From JBKHYG01 sp046565595 (GTDB lineage: Bacteria > Actinomycetota > AC-67), in assembly GCA_046565595.1 (NCBI GenBank), contig JBKHYG010000109.1, positions 1 through 29,433 on the forward strand: 29,433 nucleotides of DNA, read 5' to 3'. Made by a program: the position numbers and the translations under genes. Shown here in pieces: positions 7,298 to 15,597 of the stretch (position 1 is its first letter; each line of letters starts with the position of its first letter). The notes beneath the pieces were generated by a model. That model made no database searches, was not told the origin of the DNA, and saw only the letters and a program-made list of their open reading frames with translations.

Positions 7298-7555
7298 ATG
7301 GAAATGCTCGCGACGCTGTTCGTGCTCGCGCAGGAGGCTACGGCCGTGGACCTCGGTCCGGTCGGTAAGGGTCTCGTGTATGGGCTCGCTGCCATCGGAC
7401 CTGGTGTCGGCATCGGTATGGTCTTCGGAAAGGCCATCGAGGCGGTAGCCCGCCAGCCCGAGGCGCAGAGCCTCGTGCAGCCGATCATGTTCCTCGGTTT
7501 CGCCCTGATCGAAGCCTTGGCTCTGCTCGGTTTCGTCCTCTCGTTCATCATCTGA
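7298..7555 (+). CDS. atpE: ATP synthase Fo subunit c (proton-type)
   Basis: 85-residue hairpin of two membrane helices forming the rotating ring. The polar loop is Arg52-Gln53-Pro54, and the ion-binding carboxylate is Glu72 in GFALIEALALLGFVLSF. Residues after Glu72 are Ala-Leu rather than the Ser-Thr of Na+-coupled rings, so proton coupling is predicted. Glycine-rich GPGVGIGMVFGKAIEAVARQP packs the inner ring. It has the best Shine-Dalgarno of the operon (AGGAGG) and a hairpin just upstream, fitting its high stoichiometry. Confidence 0.96.
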   Translation: MEMLATLFVLAQEATAVDLGPVGKGLVYGLAAIGPGVGIGMVFGKAIEAVARQPEAQSLVQPIMFLGFALIEALALLGFVLSFII

Positions 7556-7578
7556 TCTAGCCGAGCGAGGAGAGACCC

Positions 7579-8118
7579 ATGTTTGCAAGCATCGTGCTCG
7601 CAGCCGAGGAGGAACTGAAACTCCTTCCGGCTACCACAGAGCTCGTCTGGGGTTCGCTGATGTTCCTCGCGCTGTTCGCGCTGCTCAGCGTCCTGGTCTT
7701 CCCGAAGTTGAAGGCCGGGCTCGCGGAACGGAGCAGCAAGATCCAGGGACAGCTCGAGGAGGCCGAGCGAACCAAGCAGGACGCCGAGAGCCTCGCTGAG
7801 AACTACAAGCAGCAACTCGCCGAGGCTCGCGCCGAATCCCAGAAGATCGTCGAGGAAGGTCGCAAGACCGCCGAGGCGGTGAAGGCCGAGATCGTGGCCA
7901 AGGCGGAGACCGAGGCCGCAGCGATCGTTGAACGCGCTCGTGCGGAGGTCGCAGGTGAGCGTGAGCGAGCCATCGCGGAACTCAAGGGGACCGTCGGCAC
8001 ACTGTCGTTGGACATCGCCTCTCGGGTGATCGGCAAGGAACTATCGGGCGATGAAGCTCACTCGAGCCTCGTCGACCAGGCGATCAGCCAGATCGCCAGC
8101 AGCAACGGGAACAACTGA
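7579..8118 (+). CDS. atpF: ATP synthase Fo subunit b
   Basis: Peripheral stalk subunit. 179 residues: a short periplasmic N terminus, one membrane helix (about 22-44), then a long charged, Ala/Glu/Lys-rich coiled coil (about 50-145) and a C-terminal delta-binding segment (LSLDIASRVIGKELSGDEA). Only one b-type gene is seen in the operon, and delta is of normal length, unlike the mycobacterial b-delta fusion. Preceded by GAGGAG and separated from atpH by a single base. Confidence 0.93.
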   Translation: MFASIVLAAEEELKLLPATTELVWGSLMFLALFALLSVLVFPKLKAGLAERSSKIQGQLEEAERTKQDAESLAENYKQQLAEARAESQKIVEEGRKTAEAVKAEIVAKAETEAAAIVERARAEVAGERERAIAELKGTVGTLSLDIASRVIGKELSGDEAHSSLVDQAISQIASSNGNN

Positions 8119-8119
8119 T

Positions 8120-8659
8120 ATGGCAAACGACCCGCGCATCTCTGGTTACGCCGACGCGCTGCTCGCCATAGCGACAGCCGAGGATGTCGTCGACCGAGTC
8201 GAGGACGAGCTCTTCCGGTTCTCGCAGGCCCTCAGCTCCGAGATGAAGCTGCGCGACGCGCTCGTAGATCCGAGCCTTCCCGCAGAGCACCGTTCGAAGA
8301 TGGTCGCCGAACTCCTCGGGGACAAGGCGACCAGCCACACGGTCAACTTCATCCGGTTCGTCGTCGAACAGGGCCGAGCTCGTGAGCTGCCCGAGATCAT
8401 CGAACAGGTGGTCAAGCAGGCGGCCGAATCGCGAGGCAGAGCGGTGGCAGAGGTCAGGACAGCAGCTCCTCTGAGCGATAAGCAGAAGGAACAGCTGACC
8501 GAAGCCCTGGAGAAGCAGACGGGTCGGAAGGTCGAATTGAAGGTGATCGTGGATCGGTCCGTCATCGGCGGGCTCATCGCGCAGGTCGGAGACATCGTCT
8601 TCGACGCGTCGGTGAAGCGCCGCTTGAACGGACTGCGTGAGCGGATCGGGAGTCGATGA
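8120..8659 (+). CDS. atpH: ATP synthase F1 subunit delta
   Basis: Links the b stalk to the top of the alpha3beta3 head. 179 residues, ordinary OSCP/delta length. The N-terminal helical domain begins MANDPRISGYADALLAIA, and the C terminus carries the family signature VDRSVIGGLIAQVGDIVFDASVKRRL. I choose ATG 8120, one base after the atpF stop. An in-frame ATG at 8051 would run 68 nt into atpF and adds no homologous sequence. The stop overlaps the atpA start (ATGATG). Confidence 0.93.
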   Translation: MANDPRISGYADALLAIATAEDVVDRVEDELFRFSQALSSEMKLRDALVDPSLPAEHRSKMVAELLGDKATSHTVNFIRFVVEQGRARELPEIIEQVVKQAAESRGRAVAEVRTAAPLSDKQKEQLTEALEKQTGRKVELKVIVDRSVIGGLIAQVGDIVFDASVKRRLNGLRERIGSR

Positions 8660-10200
8660 TGTCGGAACTGACGATCAACACTGGCGAGATCGCGAGCGTC
8701 CTCAAGTCGTTCGTCGAGGACTACAAGCCAAGCGTCGAACGGGAAGAGGTCGGGAAGGTCATCTTCTCCGGTGACGGCATCGCGCGTGTCTCGGGCTTGC
8801 CGCAGTGCATGGCCAACGAGCGTCTCGAGTTCGGGAACGGCATCGCTGGTCTTGCTCTCAACCTCGAAGAGGACGAGATCGGTGCGGTCATCCTCGGAGA
8901 CGCTGCCAAGATCGAGGAGGGCGAGACGGTCAAGACGACCGGCCAGATCCTCTCGGTCCCGGTCGGTGATGCACTGTTGGGACGCGTCGTCAATGTCCTG
9001 GGTGAGCCGATCGACGGTCAGGGCCCCCTGGAGGCCTCGAAGGTCGCTGGGACCCGCCCGCTCGAGGTTCAGGCAGCTTCAGTGACCGAGCGTCAGCCGG
9101 TGACCGAGCCGCTGTACTTCGGGATCAAGGCCATCGACGCGATGACCGCTGTCGGTCGTGGCCAGCGCGAGTTGATCATCGGCGACCGCAAGACCGGTAA
9201 GACCGCCATCGCCATCGATGCCATCATCAATCAGAAGCGGTACCTGGGAACCAAGGACGAGGTCAAGTGCATCTATGTCGCGGTCGGTCAGAAGGACTCG
9301 ACCGTCGCTCAGGTCGTGCAGTCGTTGAAGGACGCCGGCGCCATGGATTACACCGTGGTCGTCGTGGCCGGCGCCTCCGAGACCGCGGCCTTCAAGTACC
9401 TGGCCCCCTATGCGGGATCCGCGATCGGCCAGCACTGGATGTACAACGGCCAGCACGCGCTGATCATCTATGACGATCTCTCGAAGCAGGCCGAGGCCTA
9501 CCGAGAGATCTCGCTGTTGCTGCGTCGTCCGGCCGGCCGTGAGGCCTACCCTGGCGATGTGTTCTACCTCCACAGCCGTCTGCTCGAGCGAGGCGCGAAG
9601 TTGTCCGACGAACTCGGCGGTGGATCCCTGACGGCGCTTCCGATCATCGAGACCAAAGCTGGCGATGTCTCCGGTTACATCCCGACCAATGTGATCTCGA
9701 TCACCGACGGACAGATCTTCCTCGAGGAATCGCTGTTCAACTCAGGCGTCCGTCCGGCGATCAATGTGGGTGTGTCGGTCTCGCGTGTCGGTGGCGCGGC
9801 GCAGGTCAAGGCGATGAAGAAGGTCGCAGGTTCTTTGCGTCTGGATCTCGCCTCGTTCCGCGAACTGGAAGCCTTCGCGGCGTTCGGCTCCGATCTGGAC
9901 AAGGCGTCCCAGGCTCAGCTGAACCGCGGGGCACGCCTGGTCGAGTTGTTGAAGCAGCCCCAGTACTCGCCGATGGCCGTCGAAGACCAGATCGTGTCGA
10001 TCTACGCCGGAACCAAGGGCTACCTGGACGACATCGCCGTCAAGGATGTCAAGCGTTTCGAGAGCGGGCTGATCGAGTTCGTCCACTCGCGCTACCCGTC
10101 GGTCACCGACACCTTCCGGGATTCAGGGAAACTGGACGACGACACCGAGGCCAACCTGATCAAAGCGATCGAGGAGTTCAAGGCGGGCTTCTCCGCTTGA
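8656..10200 (+). CDS. atpA: ATP synthase F1 subunit alpha
   Basis: Non-catalytic nucleotide-binding subunit of the F1 head. 514 residues, full length. Walker A is GDRKTGKT at 176-183 (Lys in place of the commoner Gln, as in mycobacteria). The nucleotide-site region includes IIYDDLSKQAEAYRE and the conserved PAINVGVSVSRVGGAAQ segment with the arginine finger. Two adjacent ATGs (8656 and 8659) are possible starts; the first gives an ATGA overlap with atpH. Base and codon use match the neighbours. Confidence 0.97.
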   Translation: MMSELTINTGEIASVLKSFVEDYKPSVEREEVGKVIFSGDGIARVSGLPQCMANERLEFGNGIAGLALNLEEDEIGAVILGDAAKIEEGETVKTTGQILSVPVGDALLGRVVNVLGEPIDGQGPLEASKVAGTRPLEVQAASVTERQPVTEPLYFGIKAIDAMTAVGRGQRELIIGDRKTGKTAIAIDAIINQKRYLGTKDEVKCIYVAVGQKDSTVAQVVQSLKDAGAMDYTVVVVAGASETAAFKYLAPYAGSAIGQHWMYNGQHALIIYDDLSKQAEAYREISLLLRRPAGREAYPGDVFYLHSRLLERGAKLSDELGGGSLTALPIIETKAGDVSGYIPTNVISITDGQIFLEESLFNSGVRPAINVGVSVSRVGGAAQVKAMKKVAGSLRLDLASFRELEAFAAFGSDLDKASQAQLNRGARLVELLKQPQYSPMAVEDQIVSIYAGTKGYLDDIAVKDVKRFESGLIEFVHSRYPSVTDTFRDSGKLDDDTEANLIKAIEEFKAGFSA

Positions 10201-10221
10201 TGCGGAGCCCGAGGATCGACC

Positions 10222-11109
10222 ATGGCTAAGTTCCGTCAGCTGCAGAAGAAGATCTCGTCGATCAAGTCGACGGTGAAGATCACGCGCGCCATGGAACTGG
10301 TCGCGGCCAGCCGCATCGCGAAGGCGCAGTTGCGCCTGTCGGCGGCGAAGCCGTACGCGACGGTGATCCACGAGGCGATCGGAGAACTGGCCGGGGCCTC
10401 AGAGGTCGCAGCCGAGTTCCCATTGTTGAAGCCGCGAGCCAGCGTCAAGACCGTCGGCCTGCTGGTGATCACCAGCGATCGCGGCCTGGCCGGTGCGTAC
10501 AACTCTTCGGTCCTGCGCCTGGCGACCCAGCAGCTGCGAGGCATCGCGGACGCTGGTCAGACGGCTCGCGTGCACGCGTCGGGTAAGAAGGGCATCGGCT
10601 TCTTCAAGTTCGGCAGCATCGAGATGGCCAGCACGCGTACCGGTGTCAGCGATCAGCCGAGTTACGAGGATGCCGAGACGATCGGTGAACTGCTCGTCCA
10701 CGAGTTCGAGTCCGAGCAGGTCGACGAGGTTCGCCTGGTGTACACGGCCTTCGAGAGCGCCGGCCGGCAGGTCCCGACCGTCAAGACGATCCTGCCGATC
10801 GCACGCGACGACATCGAGAGCGAGAACCAGGCTCAGTCGCTATACGAGTTCGATCCGAGCCCTGCCGAGATCTTGTCGTTGCTGTTGCCCCGCTACATCA
10901 ACACGGTCATCTACGGCGCGATGCTCGATTCGGCTGCCAGCGAACATGCCTCCAGGCGACGGGCGATGAAGAGCGCGACCGAGAACGGCGAAGACCTAGC
11001 AAAGCTGTACACGCGTATCGCGAACCGCGAGCGTCAGGCAGAGATCACTGGAGAGATCATGGAGGTCGTCGGCGGTGCCGAGGCCTTGAAGGACGACGAC
11101 GATGACTGA
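10222..11109 (+). CDS. atpG: ATP synthase F1 subunit gamma
   Basis: Central rotor shaft. 295 residues. The N-terminal helix (QLQKKISSIKSTVKITRAMELVAASR) and the C-terminal helix (RRAMKSATENGEDLAKLYTRIANRERQAEITGEIMEVVGGAEAL) form the conserved coiled-coil pair, with the Rossmann-like middle LLVITSDRGLAGAYNSS. The protein ends in a run of Asp residues, an unusually acidic tail. Spacing to atpA is 21 bp. Confidence 0.95.
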   Translation: MAKFRQLQKKISSIKSTVKITRAMELVAASRIAKAQLRLSAAKPYATVIHEAIGELAGASEVAAEFPLLKPRASVKTVGLLVITSDRGLAGAYNSSVLRLATQQLRGIADAGQTARVHASGKKGIGFFKFGSIEMASTRTGVSDQPSYEDAETIGELLVHEFESEQVDEVRLVYTAFESAGRQVPTVKTILPIARDDIESENQAQSLYEFDPSPAEILSLLLPRYINTVIYGAMLDSAASEHASRRRAMKSATENGEDLAKLYTRIANRERQAEITGEIMEVVGGAEALKDDDDD

Positions 11110-11145
11110 GGCATCCTGCCGAGGTCGAGGTAAGAGGGAAACATC

Positions 11146-12594
11146 ATGGCGATGACTGAAGATCCGGTCCAGCAGAAGACCCAAGACGGTCGAGTGATCA
11201 ACATCATCGGCCCCGTGGTCGATGTGGAGTTCCCGCCGGACCACCTGCCTGAGATCCTGACCGCTCTGCGCGTCGAGCGTGAGGTGGATGGCAAGAAGGA
11301 CGAGATCGTCGCCGAGGTCGCACAGCACCTCGGCCACAGCGTCGTCAAGGCCGTCTGCATGCGTCCGACCGATGGACTGCGTCGCGGCGCTCGCGTCATC
11401 AACACAGGCGCGCCCATGACCGTTCCGGTCGGCGAGGTCACGCTCGGTCATGTGTGGAATGTGCTCGGCGAGACGCTCGATGTCGACCCGAAGTCACTGA
11501 ACATCAGCGAGCGTTGGTCCATCCACCGCGAACCCCCGCCGTTCGAGGAACTCGAACCGAAGGTCGAGATGTTCGAGACCGGCATCAAGGTCATCGACCT
11601 GATCGAGCCCTATGTGAAGGGTGGAAAGATCGGCATGTTCGGTGGCGCCGGTGTCGGTAAGACCGTCGTCATCCAGGAGATGATCTACCGAGTTGCGCGT
11701 CAGCACGGTGGAGCCTCGGTGTTCGCCGGCGTCGGCGAGCGCACCCGCGAAGGCAACGACCTGTGGCTCGAGATGAAGGAGTCGGGCGTCCTCGACAAGA
11801 CCGCCCTGGTCTTCGGTCAGATGGACGAGCCGCCGGGCGTGCGTCTGCGCATCGCTCTGGCCGGACTGACCATGGCCGAGTACTTCCGTGATGTGCAGCG
11901 CCAGGATGTGTTGCTGTTCGTCGACAACATCTTCCGTTTCACCCAGGCCGGTTCCGAGGTTTCCACGCTGCTCGGCCGCATGCCGTCGGCGGTCGGTTAC
12001 CAGCCGACCTTGGCTGGTGAGATGGGCTTCTTGCAGGAGCGGATCACCTCGACCAAGGGCCGTTCGATCACCTCGATGCAGGCGGTCTATGTCCCTGCTG
12101 ACGACTACACCGACCCTGCGCCTCACACGACCTTCGCGCACCTGGACGCAGTCACGCGTCTGGAGCGGTCGATCTCGGAGAAGGGGATCTACCCGGCGGT
12201 CGACCCGCTGGCGTCCAGCTCGAGGATCCTGGATCCACAGTATGTAGGTGAGCGTCACTATGAGGTCGCCCGTGCGGTGCAGCAGACGCTGCAGCGCTAC
12301 AAGGACCTGCAGGACATCATCGCGATCCTGGGTATCGACGAACTCTCCGAAGAGGACCGGGTGCTGGTGGCTCGTGCTCGCAAGATCGAGAAGTTCTTCT
12401 CGCAGCCCTTCTTCGTTGCCGAACAGTTCACGGGTGCTCCCGGTATCTATGTGAAGATGGAAGACACCGTCGAGGCCTTCGGTGCGCTGGTCGCCGGCGA
12501 TCTGGACCACATCCCAGAGCAAGCCTTCTACATGGTCGGCGGGCTCGACGGGGTGTTCGCGAAGGCTCGCGATATGGGGGTAGAGGGCGTCTGA
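11146..12594 (+). CDS. atpD: ATP synthase F1 subunit beta (catalytic)
   Basis: Catalytic subunit making ATP from ADP and phosphate. 482 residues. Walker A is GGAGVGKT at 166-173, the catalytic glutamate region is GVGERTREGND at 195-205, and Walker B is DVLLFVDNIFRFTQAGSEVSTLLGRMPSAVGYQP. The DELSEED-like loop reads DELSEED here. The start ATG follows GTAAGAGGGAAA. Every Asp-Val, His-Val, Asn-Val and Tyr-Val pair in this gene uses a T-ending first codon, illustrating the ACGT avoidance described in the findings. Confidence 0.97.
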   Translation: MAMTEDPVQQKTQDGRVINIIGPVVDVEFPPDHLPEILTALRVEREVDGKKDEIVAEVAQHLGHSVVKAVCMRPTDGLRRGARVINTGAPMTVPVGEVTLGHVWNVLGETLDVDPKSLNISERWSIHREPPPFEELEPKVEMFETGIKVIDLIEPYVKGGKIGMFGGAGVGKTVVIQEMIYRVARQHGGASVFAGVGERTREGNDLWLEMKESGVLDKTALVFGQMDEPPGVRLRIALAGLTMAEYFRDVQRQDVLLFVDNIFRFTQAGSEVSTLLGRMPSAVGYQPTLAGEMGFLQERITSTKGRSITSMQAVYVPADDYTDPAPHTTFAHLDAVTRLERSISEKGIYPAVDPLASSSRILDPQYVGERHYEVARAVQQTLQRYKDLQDIIAILGIDELSEEDRVLVARARKIEKFFSQPFFVAEQFTGAPGIYVKMEDTVEAFGALVAGDLDHIPEQAFYMVGGLDGVFAKARDMGVEGV

Positions 12595-12983
12595 TGGCAA
12601 CCATGCAGGTCGCCGTGGTCACCCCCGAGCGAGAGGTGCATGTGGTCGAGGACGCCTCGTTCGTGCTCGTGCGTACGCTCTCGGGGGACATGGGGATCCT
12701 CCCGGGCATCGCGCCGCAGATCGCCGCGCTCGGTACGGGTGCGGTCAAGATCGAGAGCGGCAAGCAGGTGCGCCAGATGCTCGTGGACGGCGGCTTCCTG
12801 ATCGTCAAGGACAACCGCTGCACGATCCTCGCCGAGTACGCGGTCCTTCCCGAAGAGGTTGAAGCCTCAGCCGTCAGTGAGAGGATCACCGAACTGCGCG
12901 CCCAACGCGGCAGCGAGGACGACCGTGCTACACGCCGAGAGCTCGCGCGCAACGAGGCACTGCAGGCACTGATCTCTAGCTAG
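12594..12983 (+). CDS. atpC: ATP synthase F1 subunit epsilon
   Basis: Regulatory and rotor subunit. 129 residues: an N-terminal beta-sandwich (MQVAVVTPEREVHVVED... GDMGILPGIAPQIAALGTGAVKI) and a C-terminal helical hairpin (EVEASAVSERITELRAQR...). The GDMGILP motif is the family's GxxGxxP hallmark. Its ATG shares one base with the atpD stop (TGATG). It closes the operon; the convergent ABM gene ends 3 bp further on, leaving no room for an ordinary terminator. Confidence 0.93.
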   Translation: MATMQVAVVTPEREVHVVEDASFVLVRTLSGDMGILPGIAPQIAALGTGAVKIESGKQVRQMLVDGGFLIVKDNRCTILAEYAVLPEEVEASAVSERITELRAQRGSEDDRATRRELARNEALQALISS

Positions 12984-12986
12984 AGG

Positions 12987-13346
12987 TCAACGCCTGATCT
13001 CGGCCGCCGGCGCACCGAGCTTCAACGCGCCCCAAGAGTCGAGGACCTTCTCGGCCTTCTCGTTGGGAGTGCCCATCACGGTGACGGCTTTCATCTTCGC
13101 GATCTCGAGGACCTGAGGCAGAAGGTCCTTACCGACGGGCCCGCGCAGGTGGTCGATGAAGGCCTCCGAGGAGTCGTAATCCTCATGGATGAGGCAGTTG
13201 TTGCCGTCCACATACCAGGAGTACCGCGAGACGCCGGGCTCGTCGGCGCTGACCGCCTCGGCGCACTTCTTGGCCAGCGCGATGAAGGCATCGGTCTGGC
13301 CGTCGGTGATCTCGAAGCGGATGATGCTGGTGAAGCCGTCTGACAT
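12987..13346 (-). CDS. ABM-domain protein (putative antibiotic biosynthesis monooxygenase/YgiN-like)
   Basis: A 119-residue cytoplasmic protein with a dimeric alpha/beta-barrel (ABM) fold: TSIIRFEITDGQTDAFIALAKKCAEAVSADEPGVSRYSWYVDGNNCLIHEDYDSSEAFIDHL shows the typical spacing of the first strand, long helix and the E-x-Y/W segment. Family members include quinol monooxygenases and small heme-degrading or stress proteins; the substrate cannot be told. I start at ATG 13346, preceded by GGCAGGAG on the minus strand. An in-frame extension to 13415 is non-homologous and crosses the upstream regulatory region. Divergent from murA. Confidence 0.82.
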   Translation of the reverse strand: MSDGFTSIIRFEITDGQTDAFIALAKKCAEAVSADEPGVSRYSWYVDGNNCLIHEDYDSSEAFIDHLRGPVGKDLLPQVLEIAKMKAVTVMGTPNEKAEKVLDSWGALKLGAPAAEIRR

Positions 13347-13377
13347 GGTGTCTGCTCCTGCCTGGGTAGATGTGAGA

Positions 13378-13383
13378 ACACTA
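13378..13383 (-). promoter_or_regulatory. Putative -10 hexamer (TAGTGT) of the ABM gene
   Basis: Read on the minus strand, TAGTGT matches TAnnnT and lies about 30 nt before the ABM start codon, leaving space for a leader with the GGCAGGAG ribosome binding site. Prediction from consensus only. Confidence 0.3.
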
Positions 13384-13391
13384 GGAGAGCG

Positions 13392-13414
13392 TGCACCGAC
13401 GGGGCAAGGGTGCA
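13392..13414. promoter_or_regulatory. Inverted repeat TGCACC-N11-GGTGCA in a divergent promoter region
   Basis: Two perfect 6-bp arms, 13392-13397 and 13409-13414, separated by 11 bp, lie between the ABM gene (minus) and murA (plus). They sit just upstream of the murA -10, near where its -35 would be. This geometry (arm centres about 17 bp apart) would suit a dimeric regulator. The repeat is seen directly; operator function is a guess, and a transcript hairpin is an alternative. Confidence 0.3.
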
Positions 13415-13435
13415 AGGCCGTGGGTCTTCGCCCGG

Positions 13436-13441
13436 TAGGAT
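13436..13441 (+). promoter_or_regulatory. Putative -10 hexamer (TAGGAT) for a leaderless murA mRNA
   Basis: TAGGAT ends 6 nt before the murA GTG at 13448. The intervening GTTGGC is not a Shine-Dalgarno. The distance is that of a -10 to its transcription start, so the message would begin at the start codon. Confidence 0.48.
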
Positions 13442-13447
13442 GTTGGC

Positions 13448-14704
13448 GTGGAACGCTTCGTTGTGCGCGGCGGCCGGCCGCTGACGGGGCGGGTCAAGAT
13501 CGCGGGCGCCAAGAACTCAGCGCTGAAGTTGCTCGCGGCCACCCTGTCCGCTCCAGGTGAGCACCTGTTGCATCGTGTGCCCGATGTAGCCGACATACGG
13601 GTGACCCTCGAACTGCTTCGCACGATGGGAGCCGAGGCGACGCTCGACCAAGCAGGTACCGCTCGAGTCGTGATCCCCGACGATCTGGAACCCGTCGCGC
13701 CATACGAACTCGCGCGCCAGATGCGCGCATCGATCATCGTCCTTGGACCCCTGCTGGGCCGCTTCGGTCGCGCTCAGGTCGCGATGCCCGGGGGTTGCAA
13801 CATCGGCGCACGCAAGATCGACATGCACCTTGCGGGCCTCGAGAAGATGGGCGCGACCATCGGCATGGAGCACGGCGATCTGGTCGCCACGGGCTCTCTG
13901 CGAGGCGCGAACATCGTCTTGGATTGGCCGAGCCATGGCGCCACCGAGAATCTCTTGATGGCCGCCACCCTCGCCAAGGGGAACACCGTCATCGACAACG
14001 CCGCGCGTGACCCCGAGATATCCGACCTGGCCCAGATGCTGCGTGCGATGGGCGCGAAGATCCACGGCGACGGGACCCACACCTTGGAGATCGAAGGCGT
14101 GGACGCTCTGCATGGCTCTACGCACACGACCATCCCAGATCGCCTCGAGGCAGGCACCTACCTGATCGCCTGTGCTGCCGTCGGGGGCTCGGTTCGGCTC
14201 GAGGGTGCGCGCGCGGATCACCTGGAACTGTTGCTGAGCAAGCTCGGAACGGCCGGCGCGACGATCGACACCGACGACACCTCTGTATCGATCTCGATCG
14301 ATGAGCGTCCGCGCGCCGTAGACATCGTGACCCTGCCGTACCCGGGCTTCCCCACCGATCTCCAGCCGCAGTGGATCTCGCTCCTCGCCGTAGCAGAGGG
14401 CACCGGGATCGTCACCGAGAATGTCTTCGAGGGCAGGTTCAGTTTCATCGGCGAGATGGCTCGGCTGGGCGCAGACATCCGGACCGAAGGCCATCACGCG
14501 GTGGTTCGGGGCGTCCCTAGCTTGAGTGCGGCTCCTGTAGAGGCTCCCGACATCAGGGCTGGGGCGGCTCTAGTGATCGCAGGATTGTGTGCGGAGGGGG
14601 AGACCACCGTCGCTGGCGTCGAGTTGATCGATCGCGGCTACGAGGCTCTCGAGGAGAGTTTCCGCGGCTTGGGTGCGGACATCGTCAGGGAATCGATCGC
14701 GTGA
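13448..14704 (+). CDS. murA: UDP-N-acetylglucosamine 1-carboxyvinyltransferase
   Basis: First committed step of peptidoglycan synthesis: transfers enolpyruvate from PEP to UDP-GlcNAc. 418 residues, full length. Substrate-site Lys22-Asn23 is in IAGAKNSALK. The catalytic Cys117 lies in MPGGCNIGARKIDMH. This Cys is the target of fosfomycin; M. tuberculosis has Asp there and is resistant, so this enzyme is predicted to be sensitive. The C-terminal half has the typical YPGFPTDLQPQ and RAGAALVIAGL blocks. GTG start, apparently leaderless. Its stop overlaps the next gene as GTGA. murA just downstream of the atp operon is a usual actinobacterial arrangement. Confidence 0.96.
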   Translation: MERFVVRGGRPLTGRVKIAGAKNSALKLLAATLSAPGEHLLHRVPDVADIRVTLELLRTMGAEATLDQAGTARVVIPDDLEPVAPYELARQMRASIIVLGPLLGRFGRAQVAMPGGCNIGARKIDMHLAGLEKMGATIGMEHGDLVATGSLRGANIVLDWPSHGATENLLMAATLAKGNTVIDNAARDPEISDLAQMLRAMGAKIHGDGTHTLEIEGVDALHGSTHTTIPDRLEAGTYLIACAAVGGSVRLEGARADHLELLLSKLGTAGATIDTDDTSVSISIDERPRAVDIVTLPYPGFPTDLQPQWISLLAVAEGTGIVTENVFEGRFSFIGEMARLGADIRTEGHHAVVRGVPSLSAAPVEAPDIRAGAALVIAGLCAEGETTVAGVELIDRGYEALEESFRGLGADIVRESIA

Positions 14705-15552
14705 CCGTCGGCCAGTCTTGCCCCGCTTGCGGGGATCCCGTCGACGCCAGTTGGAGCTTCTGTAGGAGCTGCGGCGCGGAACGCGACGCTGGGCTCGGGA
14801 TGGTCCAGCAGACCATCGAGCCCTCCGAGGAGGATCGCCGGTTAGCCAGCCTGCCTGGAGGCGAGGAGGTCCGCTGGAGCGTCGCCGGAGCCGGGCTCAC
14901 CTTCTTGCTATCGCTGGTCGCGACGGCGGTCGTGGCCGCCATCCTCGCAGCGACCTCGAGCCCCGACCCTACCTCAGCTGAAGCCGACCGGATGACCGTG
15001 ATCGCTCTGATCGCGAACCAGTTCGCGCTGTTCGGAGCGACGACCTACTTCGTCCTGCGTCGCGGCGGATCGTTCCGCGCGCTCGGATTCCGCAAGCCCA
15101 ACCTGGACGCGGTCGGCAAGGGCGTTGCGGCCGGACTGCTAGGGGTTCTGCTGAGCGCCGTCGTGGCGGTGGTCGTGCAACTGATCGCCAAGGCGGCCAC
15201 GGGTGAGGCGCCTGCCGACCCCGAACAGATCCCACTGGAGTCAAGCCCCGCAGGATGGATCTTCTTCGCGCTGGCCATCAGCACTATGATCCTCGCGCCC
15301 ATCGCGGAAGAGACCTACTTCCGAGGCATGCTTCACCAAGCCATCCGTCGCCACACCGGGTTATGGGCGGGCATCCTGCTGTCGAGCGTCGCCTTCGCGG
15401 TGGTGCATGTGATCCCGCTGGTCATCCCGAGCATCTTCGCGCTGGCCATCCTGTTGGCCTTCGCGTTCGAGAAGGAGAGGACCATCTGGGTCCCGATCAT
15501 CGCTCATGCCACCTTCAATGTGGTCGGCTTCTGGGCCTCGTTCATCGCGTAA
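14701..15552 (+). CDS. Zinc-ribbon plus CPBP-family intramembrane metalloprotease
   Basis: 283 residues. The N terminus is a short zinc ribbon with Cys7-x2-Cys10 and Cys21-x2-Cys24, followed by a linker and about seven or eight membrane helices. The catalytic CPBP (CAAX protease/Abi) motifs are all present: EEtyfR at 203-208, His236 in FAVVHVIPL, and HATFN at 269-273. Such enzymes cleave substrates within the membrane; in bacteria some act on anti-sigma factors or give bacteriocin immunity, and the substrate here is unknown. The ribbon may recruit a partner. GTG start coupled to murA by a 4-bp overlap; an open frame upstream to 14587 lies inside murA. Confidence 0.87.
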   Translation: MTVGQSCPACGDPVDASWSFCRSCGAERDAGLGMVQQTIEPSEEDRRLASLPGGEEVRWSVAGAGLTFLLSLVATAVVAAILAATSSPDPTSAEADRMTVIALIANQFALFGATTYFVLRRGGSFRALGFRKPNLDAVGKGVAAGLLGVLLSAVVAVVVQLIAKAATGEAPADPEQIPLESSPAGWIFFALAISTMILAPIAEETYFRGMLHQAIRRHTGLWAGILLSSVAFAVVHVIPLVIPSIFALAILLAFAFEKERTIWVPIIAHATFNVVGFWASFIA

Positions 15553-15555
15553 CCA

Positions 15556-15586
15556 AGAGAAGCCCCGCATGCACGCGGGGTTCTCT
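15556..15586. terminator. Bidirectional terminator-like hairpin between convergent genes
   Basis: AGAGAA-G-CCCCGC (15556-15568) pairs with GCGGGG-TTCTCT (15575-15586) over a 6-nt loop: 12 base pairs with a single bulged G. It sits in the 45-bp gap between the protease gene (+) and the secreted-protein gene (-), so it could serve both. There is only a weak U-tract, so whether it terminates without Rho is uncertain. Confidence 0.65.
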
Positions 15587-15597
15587 CGTCTGAAGGG

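Noticed and set aside
6221..7588. A 455-residue minus-strand open frame across the atpB region.
   Set aside because: It is Asp/Glu/Arg/His-rich low-complexity sequence antisense to well-conserved atpI, atpB and atpE, a usual artefact of high-GC codon use.
12974..12985. Perfect 12-bp palindrome CTCTAGCTAGAG at the atpC stop.
   Set aside because: It has no loop, so it cannot form a stable RNA hairpin, and it lies in coding sequence. A short palindrome of this size is unremarkable.
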